From Saccharicrinis sp. (GTDB taxonomy: Bacteria; Bacteroidota; Bacteroidia; Bacteroidales; Marinilabiliaceae): a stretch of 64,000 bases of DNA. The stretch lies in the NCBI GenBank assembly GCA_024635555.1, contig JAGXIO010000073.1, positions 1 to 64,000 on the forward strand, in the 5' to 3' direction. The position numbers were made by a program, and so were the translations under genes. A model generated the notes under the pieces. That model had not been told where the DNA came from and did no database searches. It saw only the letters and a program-made list of their open reading frames with translations. Below are positions 1 to 9,277 of this stretch, piece after piece; position 1 is the first letter of the stretch, and each line of letters starts with the position of its first letter.

Positions 1-20
1 AACAACATACTGACTTACAG

Positions 21-44
21 TAAGTTGGGGGTGAAACCCCCTTA
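21..44. repeat. short G/C hairpin at left edge
   Basis: A GGGGGT/ACCCCC inverted repeat with a GAA loop at 27-41, flanked by TAAG and CTTA. It resembles the REP-like palindromes elsewhere in the window, or a terminator of a gene to the left of the window. No coding sequence is visible in 1-120. Confidence 0.35.
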
Positions 45-179
45 TGTTCTTACTCCAACAAAGATAGCCGGAAAAATATTTTTATCCTAATGGCATAACC
101 ATCTTATTTTCAACACTATTAATTTCAGGCTGAATTACTGAAAAACACCTTCGGGTTTTACCCCAAATGGGCACTTGGT

Positions 180-983
180 TTGGGCTATGTTGATTTTGGA
201 CATCCAGACCTGGGTTATGCATTAACAGCCCTGGGTTATGCCGAACCTTTTTTAAAAGTACATGGAACATGGCGGTTTTCGGCTAGGGCAGGTATGGGAG
301 TAGCTTATATGAGCAATCCATACCATGCGAATTCTAATCCGCTCAATCGCACTTACTCCACAAAGCTTGCCTTTCCCTTATCGGCCGGATTGAGTGCCTA
401 TCATTTTTTAAACGATCAATGGGCGGTAAAGACCAGCGTTTCCTTTGAGCACATTTCCAATGGTGGACTTAAAGCACCTAATCTTGGTATCAATTATCCT
501 TTAATAGCCCTTGCACTTGAATATTCATTAGATACGTACAATGGAAGCCCAGTAAGGGATCTGGAACCCATTAAAAAGCAACAGAGGCAGGAACTGCTCT
601 TAGCGTATTCGATAAAGGAAGACAGCGTATCGAATAATCAATCTATTGCCACCTTATTTTATAATAGGAGTTTTGGGGGTGGGCGAATTAATGCCTTTAC
701 CTTGGCTGCCATGTTGGAATACAGACAACTGAATGTTTATGAAAACGCCATGGATCAATGGAGCATAGCGCCATTAGTCGGCAATGAGTTTTTATTGGGA
801 CGATTACGATTTGGACAACAGCTCGGACTTTATTTGATGCAGGCAAGTGAGGCGCCAAACAATTTGTTCCAGAATTACTATCTGCGTTATCAAATAAGCG
901 AACATCTTGCCGCCGGCATTAATCTTAAAGCCCACGGCAGGGTAGCTGATTATCTTGGGTTGCAGATAGGGTTTGTTTTTTAG
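180..983 (+). CDS. PagL-like lipid A deacylase family (acyloxyacyl hydrolase) protein, apparently lacking its 5' end
   Basis: An outer-membrane beta-barrel protein with the hallmark stretch FEHISNGGLKAPNLG, matching the His-x-Ser and Asn/Pro-rich block of PagL-type lipid A 3-O-deacylases. PagL enzymes remove an acyl chain from lipid A in the outer membrane; activity here is inferred only. Alternating hydrophobic strands and the C-terminal Phe-Val-Phe suit a barrel. The frame is open only from 123, after a TAA at 120-122, and the first possible start is a TTG at 180. No signal peptide is encoded, whereas family members carry a signal peptide and tens of further residues. The preceding 120 bases do not look coding in any frame, so the gene is probably 5'-truncated or frameshifted and may be a pseudogene. 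Confidence 0.6.
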   Translation: MGYVDFGHPDLGYALTALGYAEPFLKVHGTWRFSARAGMGVAYMSNPYHANSNPLNRTYSTKLAFPLSAGLSAYHFLNDQWAVKTSVSFEHISNGGLKAPNLGINYPLIALALEYSLDTYNGSPVRDLEPIKKQQRQELLLAYSIKEDSVSNNQSIATLFYNRSFGGGRINAFTLAAMLEYRQLNVYENAMDQWSIAPLVGNEFLLGRLRFGQQLGLYLMQASEAPNNLFQNYYLRYQISEHLAAGINLKAHGRVADYLGLQIGFVF

Positions 984-1263
984 GTGGGGAGTGTAATTAC
1001 AATAGACCGTTAGATTTTAGATAATAGACATTAGACTTATTTACAAACGCTATATTATCAAGGGGTTAGCGAAAATCGCGTAACTCATCAAAAGCTCTAA
1101 CATTCAGATAGTTACAAAAATATAACGAAGTGTAGTAATTTAAACTCTTTCAGAAAAACCTAATCGCTCTCCGCTCTCCTCAGTTCGCTCACTTTCCTGA
1201 CTTTCTTCATACTTTATTCTAGGAAACATATGTAACTTGCTTTCTTTTTTAAATTATAGAAAT

Positions 1264-2634
1264 ATGGATGGATTAAAGACTTATATAAGCGAGAATAAAA
1301 GTCGTTTTTTATCGGAGCTGTTCGATTTATTGCGAATTCCTTCGATCAGCAGTGTTGAATCGCACAAGCCGGATATGTACAAGGCAGCAGAAATGTGGAA
1401 AAAGATTTTAACGGATGCAGGTGCTGATAAAGTAGAGATTTTTGAAACGCCCGGTAACCCTATTGTGTTCGGGCAAAAAATTGTCGATCCAAAATTACCC
1501 ACCGTTTTGGTGTATGCCCATATGGATGTAATGCCAGTAGACCCCATAGAATTATGGACAAGTCCGCCTTTTGAGCCTATTGTTAAAGACGGTAATATAT
1601 ATGGTCGTGGTGCCGACGACGACAAAGGCCAAAGTTTTATGCACGCCAAAGCCTTTGAATTTATGGTTAAAACCAATCAAATGCCCTGTAACGTAAAGTT
1701 TTTGATTGAAGGCGAAGAAGAAGTAGGCTCGGTTAACCTGCCGCAATTTTGTGAAGATAAAAAGGAGATGCTGAAAAGTGATGTGATATTGGTTTCAGAC
1801 ACTTCTATGATAGCTCCAGGCATACCCTCCATAACTACTGGCCTTAGGGGCTTAGCTTATTTACAAGTTGAGGTGACGGGACCTAATCGCGATTTGCATT
1901 CGGGACTTTTTGGTGGTGCTGTGGGCAACCCGATAAATGTACTTGCCGATATGATTGCGCAAATGACCGATAAGGACGGCAGAGTTACGGTACCCGGCTT
2001 TTACGATGATGTGATTGAAGTAAGCCCCGAGGAACGAAAAAAAATGAGTCAGGCTCCTTTTGATGAGGAAGAGTATAAAGCAGCCATCGATGTAAAAGAG
2101 CTTGCAGGTGAAAAGGGTTATGCTACCACTGAACGCACAGGTATCCGCCCAAGTTTTGATGTATGCGGTATTTGGGGCGGTTACACCGGCGAAGGTGCTA
2201 AAACGGTATTGCCCTCCAAGGCATATGCAAAAATATCATCGCGTTTGGTTCCCAATCAGGAGCATCATAAAATTGCGGAGTTGCTTAAGAACCACTTGGA
2301 AGCTATTGCCCCCCAAAGCGTTAAGGTGAAGGTGGATGTGCTACATGGTGGGCAAGGATATGTTTGCCCCATTGATACTATGGAGTATAAAGCGGCCGAA
2401 ATGGCCATTGAAAAAGTGTATAGCTGCAAGCCCGTGCCCGTTCGAAGTGGTGGTTCTATTCCTATTATATCTGTTTTTGAAGAAATATTGGGCGTTAAAT
2501 CTATTTTGATGGGATTTGGATTGGAGGCCGATGCCATTCATTCGCCAAATGAAAATTACCCCTTGGAGCAATTTTATACCGGTATTGAAACTATACCTTA
2601 TTTTTATATGAATTACGCAGCACTAAAAAAGTAA
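1264..2634 (+). CDS. M20 family metallo-dipeptidase
   Basis: A 456-residue zinc peptidase of the M20 (dipeptidase / carnosinase-like) family, expected to cleave dipeptides or short peptides in the cytoplasm. Visible metal and catalytic motifs are HMD (H86, D88), GRGADDDKG around D119, and EGEEEVGS around E151-E152. The dimerisation domain lies between about residues 200 and 330, and a C-terminal metal histidine is likely in DAIHSPNE. The ATG at 1264 is chosen over an upstream in-frame TTG at 1237 because the family N-terminus starts near MDGLKTYI. There is no signal peptide. The gene stands alone between low-complexity DNA and glnN. Confidence 0.9.
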   Translation: MDGLKTYISENKSRFLSELFDLLRIPSISSVESHKPDMYKAAEMWKKILTDAGADKVEIFETPGNPIVFGQKIVDPKLPTVLVYAHMDVMPVDPIELWTSPPFEPIVKDGNIYGRGADDDKGQSFMHAKAFEFMVKTNQMPCNVKFLIEGEEEVGSVNLPQFCEDKKEMLKSDVILVSDTSMIAPGIPSITTGLRGLAYLQVEVTGPNRDLHSGLFGGAVGNPINVLADMIAQMTDKDGRVTVPGFYDDVIEVSPEERKKMSQAPFDEEEYKAAIDVKELAGEKGYATTERTGIRPSFDVCGIWGGYTGEGAKTVLPSKAYAKISSRLVPNQEHHKIAELLKNHLEAIAPQSVKVKVDVLHGGQGYVCPIDTMEYKAAEMAIEKVYSCKPVPVRSGGSIPIISVFEEILGVKSILMGFGLEADAIHSPNENYPLEQFYTGIETIPYFYMNYAALKK

Positions 2635-3013
2635 ATATTAAATAGTGCAGTATAAATACATGTCGGTTATTTATTTAATCGGCATTTATTATTTCCTGAT
2701 GTTTGGTTTGTAGAGGTGGTGCAATAAAATTGATTTTTTAAAGTTCGATATGCTTATAATATGATTGTATTACTTGCGTATTGATTTCATTTTATTTAGG
2801 AGATTGTATTTAGTGACTGCATATTGTGGTTTTATCAAGGTGTAGGTGTTTATATAGAGCGAATTTATCTATTCAAACTAGATTAAACGGGGGTCTGTCA
2901 AAAATATTCGATTGAAATACAAAAAAAACCCTTATAAATAGAACTTTCAATTTATAATTGATATTTTTGTAGCTAAACTTGTAGATAGATTATTAAAATT
3001 TAAAACATTATTT
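2635..3013. other. noncoding gap between the M20 peptidase and glnN
   Basis: AT-rich 379-nt gap with no credible ORF. It contains a weak stem-loop at 2660-2685 (ATGTCG/CGGCAT, one wobble pair) that could end the peptidase transcript, and a promoter-like box just before glnN. Confidence 0.5.
2962..2969 (+). promoter_or_regulatory. candidate -7 box (TATTTTTG) for glnN
   Basis: Matches the Bacteroidetes TAnnTTTG -7 consensus and would give a leader of about 38 nt before the glnN ATG at 3014. No good -33 TTTG is seen at the expected spacing, so this rests on one box only. Confidence 0.4.
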
Positions 3014-5203
3014 ATGGCAACATTACGATTTCACGCTTTGAACGAACTGCTCACCAGAGAACCTAAAGAGGTTAAGCTTCCATCGAACAAAGTGACGGAT
3101 TATTATGGCGAACTGGTATTCAATACTGAGTCTATGCGCAAGTATCTTTCTAAAGAATCATTTGCGGCAGTGCAAGCAGCCAACAAAAAAGGGGGCATCA
3201 TCGACCGTAAAATGGCCGACGGCATAGCTGCTGGTATGAAAACTTGGGCCATCGAAAAGGGCGCCACCCATTATACCCATTGGTTCCAGCCACTAACGGA
3301 TGCAACGGCCGAAAAACACGACGGCTTTATTGACTATGCAGAAGATGGCAGCATTATTGAAAATTTTGCAGGTAAATTATTGGCTCAGCAGGAGCCTGAT
3401 GCTTCTTCGTTTCCTTCAGGAGGCATTCGTCAAACTTTTGAAGCACGTGGATATACCGCATGGGATGCCTCATCGCCTGCTTTTATTGTGGGTACCACAC
3501 TTTGTATTCCCACGGTGTTTATCTCCTATACCGGCGAAGCACTAGATTATAAAACTCCTTTACTAAAGGCACTTGCTGCTGTTGACGAAGCCGCCGTGGG
3601 TGTATGTCAGTATTTTGATAAAAATGTTACCCGCGTTCATACCAACATGGGGTGGGAGCAAGAATATTTTTTAGTCGATGAGGCACTTTTTAAGGCGCGT
3701 CCTGACTTGGTACTTACTGGTCGCACCTTGATGGGGCACTCCTCATCGAAAGATCAACAGTTGGACGACCATTATTTCGGTTCGATACCAGAACGTGTAT
3801 CCAAATTTATGATTGAATTGGAATTTGAAGCGCACAAACTGGGCATACCTGTTAAAACGCGTCATAACGAGGTTGCTCCATCGCAATTTGAGCTAGCTCC
3901 TATCTATGAGGAGGCGAACCTTGCCAATGATCATAATCAGTTAATTATGGATCTAATGAAGCGGATTGCCCGTCGTCATAAGTTCAGTGTGTTATTCCAC
4001 GAAAAGCCCTTTGCCGGCATCAACGGATCGGGCAAGCACAACAACTGGTCGTTAGGTACGGATACTGGTGTGGTACTGTATGCCCCAGGCAAAAATCCTA
4101 AGTCGAACCTTCAGTTTATTACCTTTGTGGTGAATACTTTGATGGCCGTTTATAAAAACCAGGATTTACTGCGAGCCTCTATCCTAAATGCTTCTAACAG
4201 CCACCGATTGGGAGCCAACGAAGCACCACCAGCCATTATATCGGCGTTTTTGGGAACAGAAGTGTCTGCCATGTTGGATAAAATTGTGGCTGAAGTGCCG
4301 GATTCAAAAATGACACCGGACCAAAAGACTGCACTAAAGTTAGGTATAGGACGTATCCCTGAGATTATTTTGGACAGTACGGATCGTAACCGCACCTCGC
4401 CTTTTGCCTTTACCGGTAACCGTTTCGAGTTCCGCGCTGTTGGATCTTCTTCTAACGTGGCTGCTTCTACAACCGTTTTGAGTGCTGCCGTGGCTGCACA
4501 GTTAAGAGATTTTAAAATTGAAGTGGACGGATTGATTGATAATGGAGCAAGTAAAGACGATGCTATCTTTCAAACACTAAAACGACTAATTATTGAATGT
4601 GAGCCTATTCGCTTCAGTGGCGACGGCTATTCGGACAAGTGGAAAGAAGAAGCATTGAAGCGTGGTTTGAGCAACATTACTAATGTTCCTGAGTCTATCA
4701 GCAAATATTTGGAGCCTTCGGCCAGAAAAACATTGGTTGAGGGTGGTATCCTGAGCGAAAAAGAACTTGAGGCTCGCGTTGAGGTAGAATATGAAAAGTT
4801 TGTATATAAAATCCAAATTGAATCGCGTGTACTTGGTGATTTGGCTATCAACCACATTGTGCCTACTGCAATCCATTATCAAACCAGATTGATACGGAAT
4901 ATACAAGGACTTAAAGAGATTTTTGGAGAAAAAGAATATAAGGAAATGGCAGGCGCTCGACTTGATCTTATCCGAGATATCTCAAATCATACTTCAGTGA
5001 TAAAGAAATTGAGAATTGAAATGATTGAAGCTCGTAAGGAGTGTAATAAACTACCTGACGGTGAAGAGAAAGCTGTGGCTTATGACAAAAAGGTACGCCA
5101 TTATTTGAATGAGATACGTTACCATATCGATAAGTTAGAATTGATAGTTGATGACGAGATGTGGCCATTGCCAAAATATCGCGAGCTGTTGTTTAACTGC
5201 TAG
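3014..5203 (+). CDS. glnN: glutamine synthetase type III
   Basis: A 729-residue type III glutamine synthetase, the dodecameric form common in Bacteroidetes. It forms glutamine from glutamate, ammonia and ATP in the cytoplasm. Length fits the family (about 700-730 residues). Diagnostic stretches include NEVAPSQFELAP and NGSGKHNNWS in the catalytic core and NRTSPFAFTGNRFEFR, where GSIII carries its ATP/glutamate-binding arginines. The GSIII-specific N-terminal region and helical C-terminal extension are both present. It is monocistronic, with a -7 box upstream and a strong hairpin at 5297-5323 downstream. Nitrogen regulation is likely but no operator was identified. Confidence 0.96.
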   Translation: MATLRFHALNELLTREPKEVKLPSNKVTDYYGELVFNTESMRKYLSKESFAAVQAANKKGGIIDRKMADGIAAGMKTWAIEKGATHYTHWFQPLTDATAEKHDGFIDYAEDGSIIENFAGKLLAQQEPDASSFPSGGIRQTFEARGYTAWDASSPAFIVGTTLCIPTVFISYTGEALDYKTPLLKALAAVDEAAVGVCQYFDKNVTRVHTNMGWEQEYFLVDEALFKARPDLVLTGRTLMGHSSSKDQQLDDHYFGSIPERVSKFMIELEFEAHKLGIPVKTRHNEVAPSQFELAPIYEEANLANDHNQLIMDLMKRIARRHKFSVLFHEKPFAGINGSGKHNNWSLGTDTGVVLYAPGKNPKSNLQFITFVVNTLMAVYKNQDLLRASILNASNSHRLGANEAPPAIISAFLGTEVSAMLDKIVAEVPDSKMTPDQKTALKLGIGRIPEIILDSTDRNRTSPFAFTGNRFEFRAVGSSSNVAASTTVLSAAVAAQLRDFKIEVDGLIDNGASKDDAIFQTLKRLIIECEPIRFSGDGYSDKWKEEALKRGLSNITNVPESISKYLEPSARKTLVEGGILSEKELEARVEVEYEKFVYKIQIESRVLGDLAINHIVPTAIHYQTRLIRNIQGLKEIFGEKEYKEMAGARLDLIRDISNHTSVIKKLRIEMIEARKECNKLPDGEEKAVAYDKKVRHYLNEIRYHIDKLELIVDDEMWPLPKYRELLFNC

Positions 5204-5296
5204 TAAATGCATTGTCCAGAATCGGCAGCTAATAAAGTCGCATTTTGGATGATTTTTCTGGAGTGACTTCCGGGAGTGAATTTTTAGTAAATAATT

Positions 5297-5323
5297 AAAA
5301 GGTCGACATTATGTCGACCTTTT
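5297..5323. terminator. bidirectional terminator between glnN and the convergent small gene
   Basis: A perfect 13-bp inverted repeat (AAAAGGTCGACAT and its complement) with a single-base loop, ending in T-rich sequence on both strands. It sits between the convergent stop codons of glnN and the C_GCAxxG_C_C gene and can serve both. Confidence 0.8.
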
Positions 5324-5663
5324 ATATTTTCAACGTTTCCTGTACACACTCTGCAGCCAATATCACACACTCCTTACAACCCATAACTTTATCTCTGCGT
5401 ATTTCTCTGCATAGTACGCTTCCACCTTTGGCAATAAAATCACTGTCTATTTTTTGTTGGAAGTTTTTGTCGCCTATCAATTGATGTGCTGCGTGCAAGG
5501 CGCCGCAACGTCCACCCTCGGCTCTGCCGCCTCCATTTCGCGACGCATCTAGTATGGCATATTCATCCACATTAAACTCCTGCTGAAAAGTTTTTAGGAT
5601 GGCCTGCGCACAGTTGTATCCTTCCGCACCGTGGAATAGTCGTTCTGCTATTTTTGATTTCAC
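5322..5663 (-). CDS. C_GCAxxG_C_C family putative redox-active protein
   Basis: A 113-residue cytoplasmic protein with the cysteine pattern that names the family: C in GYNCAQAIL, C in GRCGAL, and later C in VLCRE and CKECV. The glycine-rich GGGRAEGGRCGA segment is also typical. Family members are thought to bind a metal or act in redox chemistry, but no reaction is established. The start is a GTG at 5661-5663. The frame is open for 20 more codons upstream (GCALIKKLRTIY...) without an ATG, so a slightly longer N-terminus cannot be excluded. Confidence 0.8.
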   Translation of the reverse strand: MKSKIAERLFHGAEGYNCAQAILKTFQQEFNVDEYAILDASRNGGGRAEGGRCGALHAAHQLIGDKNFQQKIDSDFIAKGGSVLCREIRRDKVMGCKECVILAAECVQETLKI

Positions 5664-5842
5664 GATATCTGTATTGACTTTTGGAGGTAGATATATGGTT
5701 CGAAGTTTTTTAATCAGGGCACAACCCTAAAGTGCCAATCAAATCTCTTACTCTCCCCTTTTGTAACCATAGTGACTGGCATCGACCTACCTGTATATGT
5801 ATCTATTAATCTACCTACCTACCCATCCACCGAATTCATTTA

Positions 5843-6964
5843 CTACTTCGATCTTCTGATTTGCTTAAAACTAATGCCCAAAGTTTTCTCAAACCAGCGA
5901 ATCTGTTTTATCTCGGGCGAAGTAATCAGAGCGAGGGATATACCACGTTTCCCGGCACGTGCTGTACGACCGCTTCGATGCGTATAATACTCGTCTTTGT
6001 CGGGCAGTTGGTAATGCACCACAAACGATAGGCCTTCAATGTCTATTCCACGGGCGGCCAGGTCGGTAGCCACCAAAATACGTAGACTTTCGTTTTTAAA
6101 GGCACGCATTACTTTATCGCGTTCTACCTGTTTTAAGTCGCCTTGAATGGCATCTGCTGCCATGTTTTTGGCTTGTAATTGTTTGGCCAGCGTTTGTGCC
6201 ACAACTTTAGTTTTGCAAAATACCACGCCGCGCGCTTTAGGGTCGGAGTTGAGCATCTGAATCAGCACAGGTAGTTTCTCTTTTTCTTCGCATATCAAAA
6301 ATTGATGATCGATATTGCGGTTTACCTGGCGTTTTTTGTTTATTTCAATTTTAATGGACTTGTTCGAAAGGTGGCGTTTCACGATTTTATCTATCCCATC
6401 GGGCATCGTAGCCGAAAATAACCATTTATTCTCTACAGCAGGAAGTGAGCTTAGTATCTCGTCCAGCTCCTTTTTAAAACCCATGCTCAGCATTTCGTCG
6501 GCTTCGTCCAGAATAACCGTTTTTACCTTGCGCAAATCTACGGCTTTTCGCTTTACCAAATCAATCAAACGACCCGGTGTGGCCACTACAATGTGAGTTG
6601 GACGACGCAGGGCGCTTATCTGCGGTTCAATTTGTGCACCGCCAAAAACGGCTTCCACAAATATCTGGTCCGAGTACTTGGTAAACTTAAACAATTGCTT
6701 GGCTATCTGCTGGCCCAGTTCGCGTGTTGGGCAAAGTATCAGACCTTGTATTTCTTTGTTTTTGGCTATGATGCGGTGTAATAATGGCAGACCAAAGGCC
6801 GCGGTTTTTCCTGTGCCGGTTTGCGCCTGTGCCACTAAATCCATGTTGCCCTTTAGCAATAAGGGTATAACTTGATTTTGTATTTCGGTAGGTTGAATTA
6901 TGTTGAGCTCGTTGATGGCTTTTACAAAATTATCTTTAACACCTAATTGTTTAAAGTTTTCCAT
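5843..6964 (-). CDS. DEAD-box ATP-dependent RNA helicase
   Basis: A 373-residue RNA helicase with the full motif set: Q motif (QPTEIQNQ), motif I AQTGTGKT (about residues 46-53), PTRELG, TPGR, motif II DEAD, motif III SAT, ATDLAARGID, and motif VI HRSGRTARAGKRG. It unwinds RNA duplexes in ribosome assembly, decay or cold adaptation. It stops soon after the second RecA domain, so it is the minimal-core type without the basic or RNA-binding tail of DeaD/CsdA. It stands alone, with a repeat-rich gap upstream. Confidence 0.93.
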   Translation of the reverse strand: MENFKQLGVKDNFVKAINELNIIQPTEIQNQVIPLLLKGNMDLVAQAQTGTGKTAAFGLPLLHRIIAKNKEIQGLILCPTRELGQQIAKQLFKFTKYSDQIFVEAVFGGAQIEPQISALRRPTHIVVATPGRLIDLVKRKAVDLRKVKTVILDEADEMLSMGFKKELDEILSSLPAVENKWLFSATMPDGIDKIVKRHLSNKSIKIEINKKRQVNRNIDHQFLICEEKEKLPVLIQMLNSDPKARGVVFCKTKVVAQTLAKQLQAKNMAADAIQGDLKQVERDKVMRAFKNESLRILVATDLAARGIDIEGLSFVVHYQLPDKDEYYTHRSGRTARAGKRGISLALITSPEIKQIRWFEKTLGISFKQIRRSK

Positions 6965-7504
6965 AATCTGTTTTGGTTTTAATTAAAAGTTTTTGGCACT
7001 AATGTCTACCGATGCAGTATTAATTCGATTCAAGAGTTGAACCCTTTCATGGCTCTATGTAAAACGGTCAATTTACCACGAGCTTCACCCGTGGTTATTC
7101 AAGTTCAACCGCTGTGCGGCTGCAAAAAAATGGCAGCTATCAAGTTCACTTGAATTCGGATAGGTTCCCCAGCGAGCTTGTCTGCTACAAACAGGGGGTC
7201 AACTACATATCCCCACTATTATATCCAGCACTTAATTCAGAAACATCGAATTAGATGCTTGTTCGTTTACTGTGCCTATCTTATTTTCAACCCCGCATGG
7301 ATTAGGGTTATTCATATTCAACCTATTTGCGGCTATTGCAAAAGCCCTGAAAGGGTTTAATCTGAATAACCACGGGTATAACCCGTGGTAAACTAACTGT
7401 GCTGAATTGAGCTCTGAAAGAGTTCAACTACATGTCCACACCATTTATAATATCTCACACTCAATTCAGGAACCTTGGCTTGGGTACACCTTGTTTTACT
7501 ACGC
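6965..7504. repeat. repeat-filled gap upstream of the helicase (REP-like palindromes and an imperfect ~95-bp duplication)
   Basis: No gene is visible. The gap has imperfect palindromes at 7075-7095 (ACCACG.../CGTGGT) and 7109-7119 (CCGC TGT GCGG). Two diverged copies of a ~95-bp segment lie at about 7198-7290 and 7426-7518; both begin with TCAACTACAT and end with GCCTATCTTATTT. The second copy runs into the last codons of rlmD. Confidence 0.6.
7369..7389. repeat. REP-like perfect palindrome
   Basis: ACCACGGGT and its exact complement separated by ATA. No poly-T tract follows on either strand, so a REP-type element fits better than a terminator. Confidence 0.6.
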
Positions 7505-8908
7505 CTATCTTATTTCCAAACAAACAACGTTTTCAACATGGTGCGTATGCGGAAACATATCCACGGGTTGAATCTTTGTTACTTTATATTTTTCGTCTAA
7601 TATATTCAGGTCGCGCGCTTGTGTGGCCGAGTTGCAACTCACGTACACAATTTTTTTGGCTGATGCTTTCAGGATTGTTTTTACCACATCTTCGTGCATT
7701 CCTGCACGCGGTGGATCAACGATGATGACATCGGGTTGACCATTTTCGCGTATAAAATCCTCGTTGAGGATATTCTTCATATCGCCCGCAAAAAAGTGGG
7801 TGTTGCCAATATTGTTGTTGGCCGAGTTTACCTTAGCATCTTCAATGGCTTCGGGAACGTACTCTATGCCCACCACTTTTTGCGCCTTGCTAGCCAAAAA
7901 GTTGGCAATGGTACCGGTGCCGGTGTAAAGGTCGTACACTACTTCGTCTCCATTGAGCCCTGCAAAATTGCGCGTTACTTTGTATAGCTCATAAGCCTGT
8001 TCCGAGTTGGTTTGGTAAAAGGATTTAGGGCCAATCCTAAATTTGAGGCCTTCCATTACTTCCTCGATATAATCGCGGCCGCTAAAACAAATGATTTCCT
8101 GATCGGAAATGGTATCGTTGGCCTTTTCGTTAATCACATACATTAAAGAGGTGAGTTGTGGAAACTGCGCTTTGAGATGGTTAAGCAATCCTTCTCTTTT
8201 CTCCACATCTTCATGGTAAAAAGCAACAATAACCATTACTTCGCCCGTTGAGGTGGTGCGTATGATGAGGGTTCTCAACAATCCTTCTTGCTTGCGAATA
8301 TCAAAAAACGAGAGCCCGTTTTCCAGCGCATATTTTTTAATGGCCAGGCGTATGCTGTTTGATGGTTCTTCCTGCAGGTAGCATTTTTTTACGTCTATCA
8401 CCTTATCGAACATACGAGGTATATGGAAACCCAAACCATAACGCTCCAAGGAATCTTCCTCGAGCTGCATTTCATCAGCCTCTAACCAGCGTTTGTTGGA
8501 AAAGGTATATTCAAGTTTGTTGCGGTAATATTGTGTTTTCTTCGAAGGCATAATAGTGGCTATTTCGGGCAGTTCCACTTTGCCTATGCGTTTTAGGTTA
8601 TTCTCCACTTCGCGCTGCTTGTATCGTAGCTGTTCGGCGTAGGGCAGGGGCTGCCATTTGCAACCGCCGCAGGTTCCAAAGTGCGAACAAAATGGCTCAA
8701 TCCTAATGTCGGATAGTTTATGGTATTTGGTTACGTAACCCTCGTAATAATTTTTACGACTTTTGTTTACTTGCACATCAACGATGTCGCCAGGCACGGC
8801 ATGTTGTACAAACAGCACTTTGTCGTCAATCTTAGCCAATGCTTTCCCCTCGGCTGCCACATCTATTATCTCCACCTGCTCAAAAAGCGGTTTTTTATTT
8901 CTTCCCAC
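7505..8908 (-). CDS. rlmD: 23S rRNA (uracil-5-)-methyltransferase, RlmD/TrmA family
   Basis: A 467-residue SAM-dependent RNA m5U methyltransferase. An N-terminal TRAM domain (about residues 5-60) is followed by an iron-sulfur cysteine cluster at C74, C80 and C83 (HFGTCGGCKWQ), with a likely fourth ligand in KKCYLQ. The Rossmann SAM motif is YDLYTGTGTIANFL, then DPPRAGMHED and the catalytic cysteine in YVSCNSATQARD. RlmD modifies U1939 of E. coli 23S rRNA; Bacteroidetes paralogues can differ in target, so the exact uridine is inferred. The stop codon lies inside a copy of the ~95-bp repeat described downstream. Confidence 0.88.
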   Translation of the reverse strand: MGRNKKPLFEQVEIIDVAAEGKALAKIDDKVLFVQHAVPGDIVDVQVNKSRKNYYEGYVTKYHKLSDIRIEPFCSHFGTCGGCKWQPLPYAEQLRYKQREVENNLKRIGKVELPEIATIMPSKKTQYYRNKLEYTFSNKRWLEADEMQLEEDSLERYGLGFHIPRMFDKVIDVKKCYLQEEPSNSIRLAIKKYALENGLSFFDIRKQEGLLRTLIIRTTSTGEVMVIVAFYHEDVEKREGLLNHLKAQFPQLTSLMYVINEKANDTISDQEIICFSGRDYIEEVMEGLKFRIGPKSFYQTNSEQAYELYKVTRNFAGLNGDEVVYDLYTGTGTIANFLASKAQKVVGIEYVPEAIEDAKVNSANNNIGNTHFFAGDMKNILNEDFIRENGQPDVIIVDPPRAGMHEDVVKTILKASAKKIVYVSCNSATQARDLNILDEKYKVTKIQPVDMFPHTHHVENVVCLEIR

Positions 8909-9036
8909 GGTAATTTATTTCGATTTAATATAGTATCAAGTATCGAGATACAAGATATAAGACATAATAGTAGGGCATACGATCTGTCGAGTTTTAGCTC
9001 TACCATACCGATTTTTAATCAGCCTGCAAAGATAAA

Positions 9037-9070
9037 AAAAAAGGCCGCCAATTGCTTGACGGCCTTTTTT
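9037..9070. terminator. terminator after the giant surface-protein operon
   Basis: An 11-bp stem (AAAAAAGGCCG/CGGCCTTTTTT) with T tracts on both strands. On the minus strand it directly follows the 62-residue gene and separates that operon from rlmD. Confidence 0.75.
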
Positions 9071-9075
9071 ATATT

Positions 9076-9264
9076 TTAATCCCCAAAAGGGTTGTCGTTA
9101 AAATTGCTTTTTTGTGTAGGGCTGGTTTCCTGACTTTGTGCTGCTCCTGTTGGTCCTGGTCCACCAGGAGGCTCAGTTTCACTAGTCGCCATCACCAATG
9201 AAATTTCATTATCGATAAAGATGGTGCAAAGTTCCGGTTTAGTATATGGTTTTTTCTTCATCAT
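9076..9264 (-). CDS. small uncharacterised protein with P/G-rich tail, co-transcribed with the giant T9SS protein
   Basis: A 62-residue protein starting at tandem ATGs only 13 nt after the stop of the 1915-residue gene, with a terminator right behind it, so it is very likely translated from the same mRNA. The N-terminal half (KKPYTKPELCTIFIDNEISL) is conserved-looking. The C-terminal half is low complexity, rich in Pro, Gly, Ser and Asn, and ends NPFGD. Short Bacteroidetes proteins with a K-x-Y-x-x-P start and a DNEISL-like block are familiar to me from other genomes, without an assigned function. There is one cysteine, no signal peptide and no obvious membrane segment. It could be a small secreted or regulatory peptide; no function is claimed. 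Confidence 0.65.
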   Translation of the reverse strand: MMKKKPYTKPELCTIFIDNEISLVMATSETEPPGGPGPTGAAQSQETSPTQKSNFNDNPFGD

Positions 9265-9277
9265 CGTTACAAATGTA

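Noticed and set aside
9076..9264. The 62-residue protein as a RiPP precursor
   Set aside because: There is no double-Gly leader cleavage site, no modification enzyme and no dedicated transporter nearby; the peptide remains unassigned.
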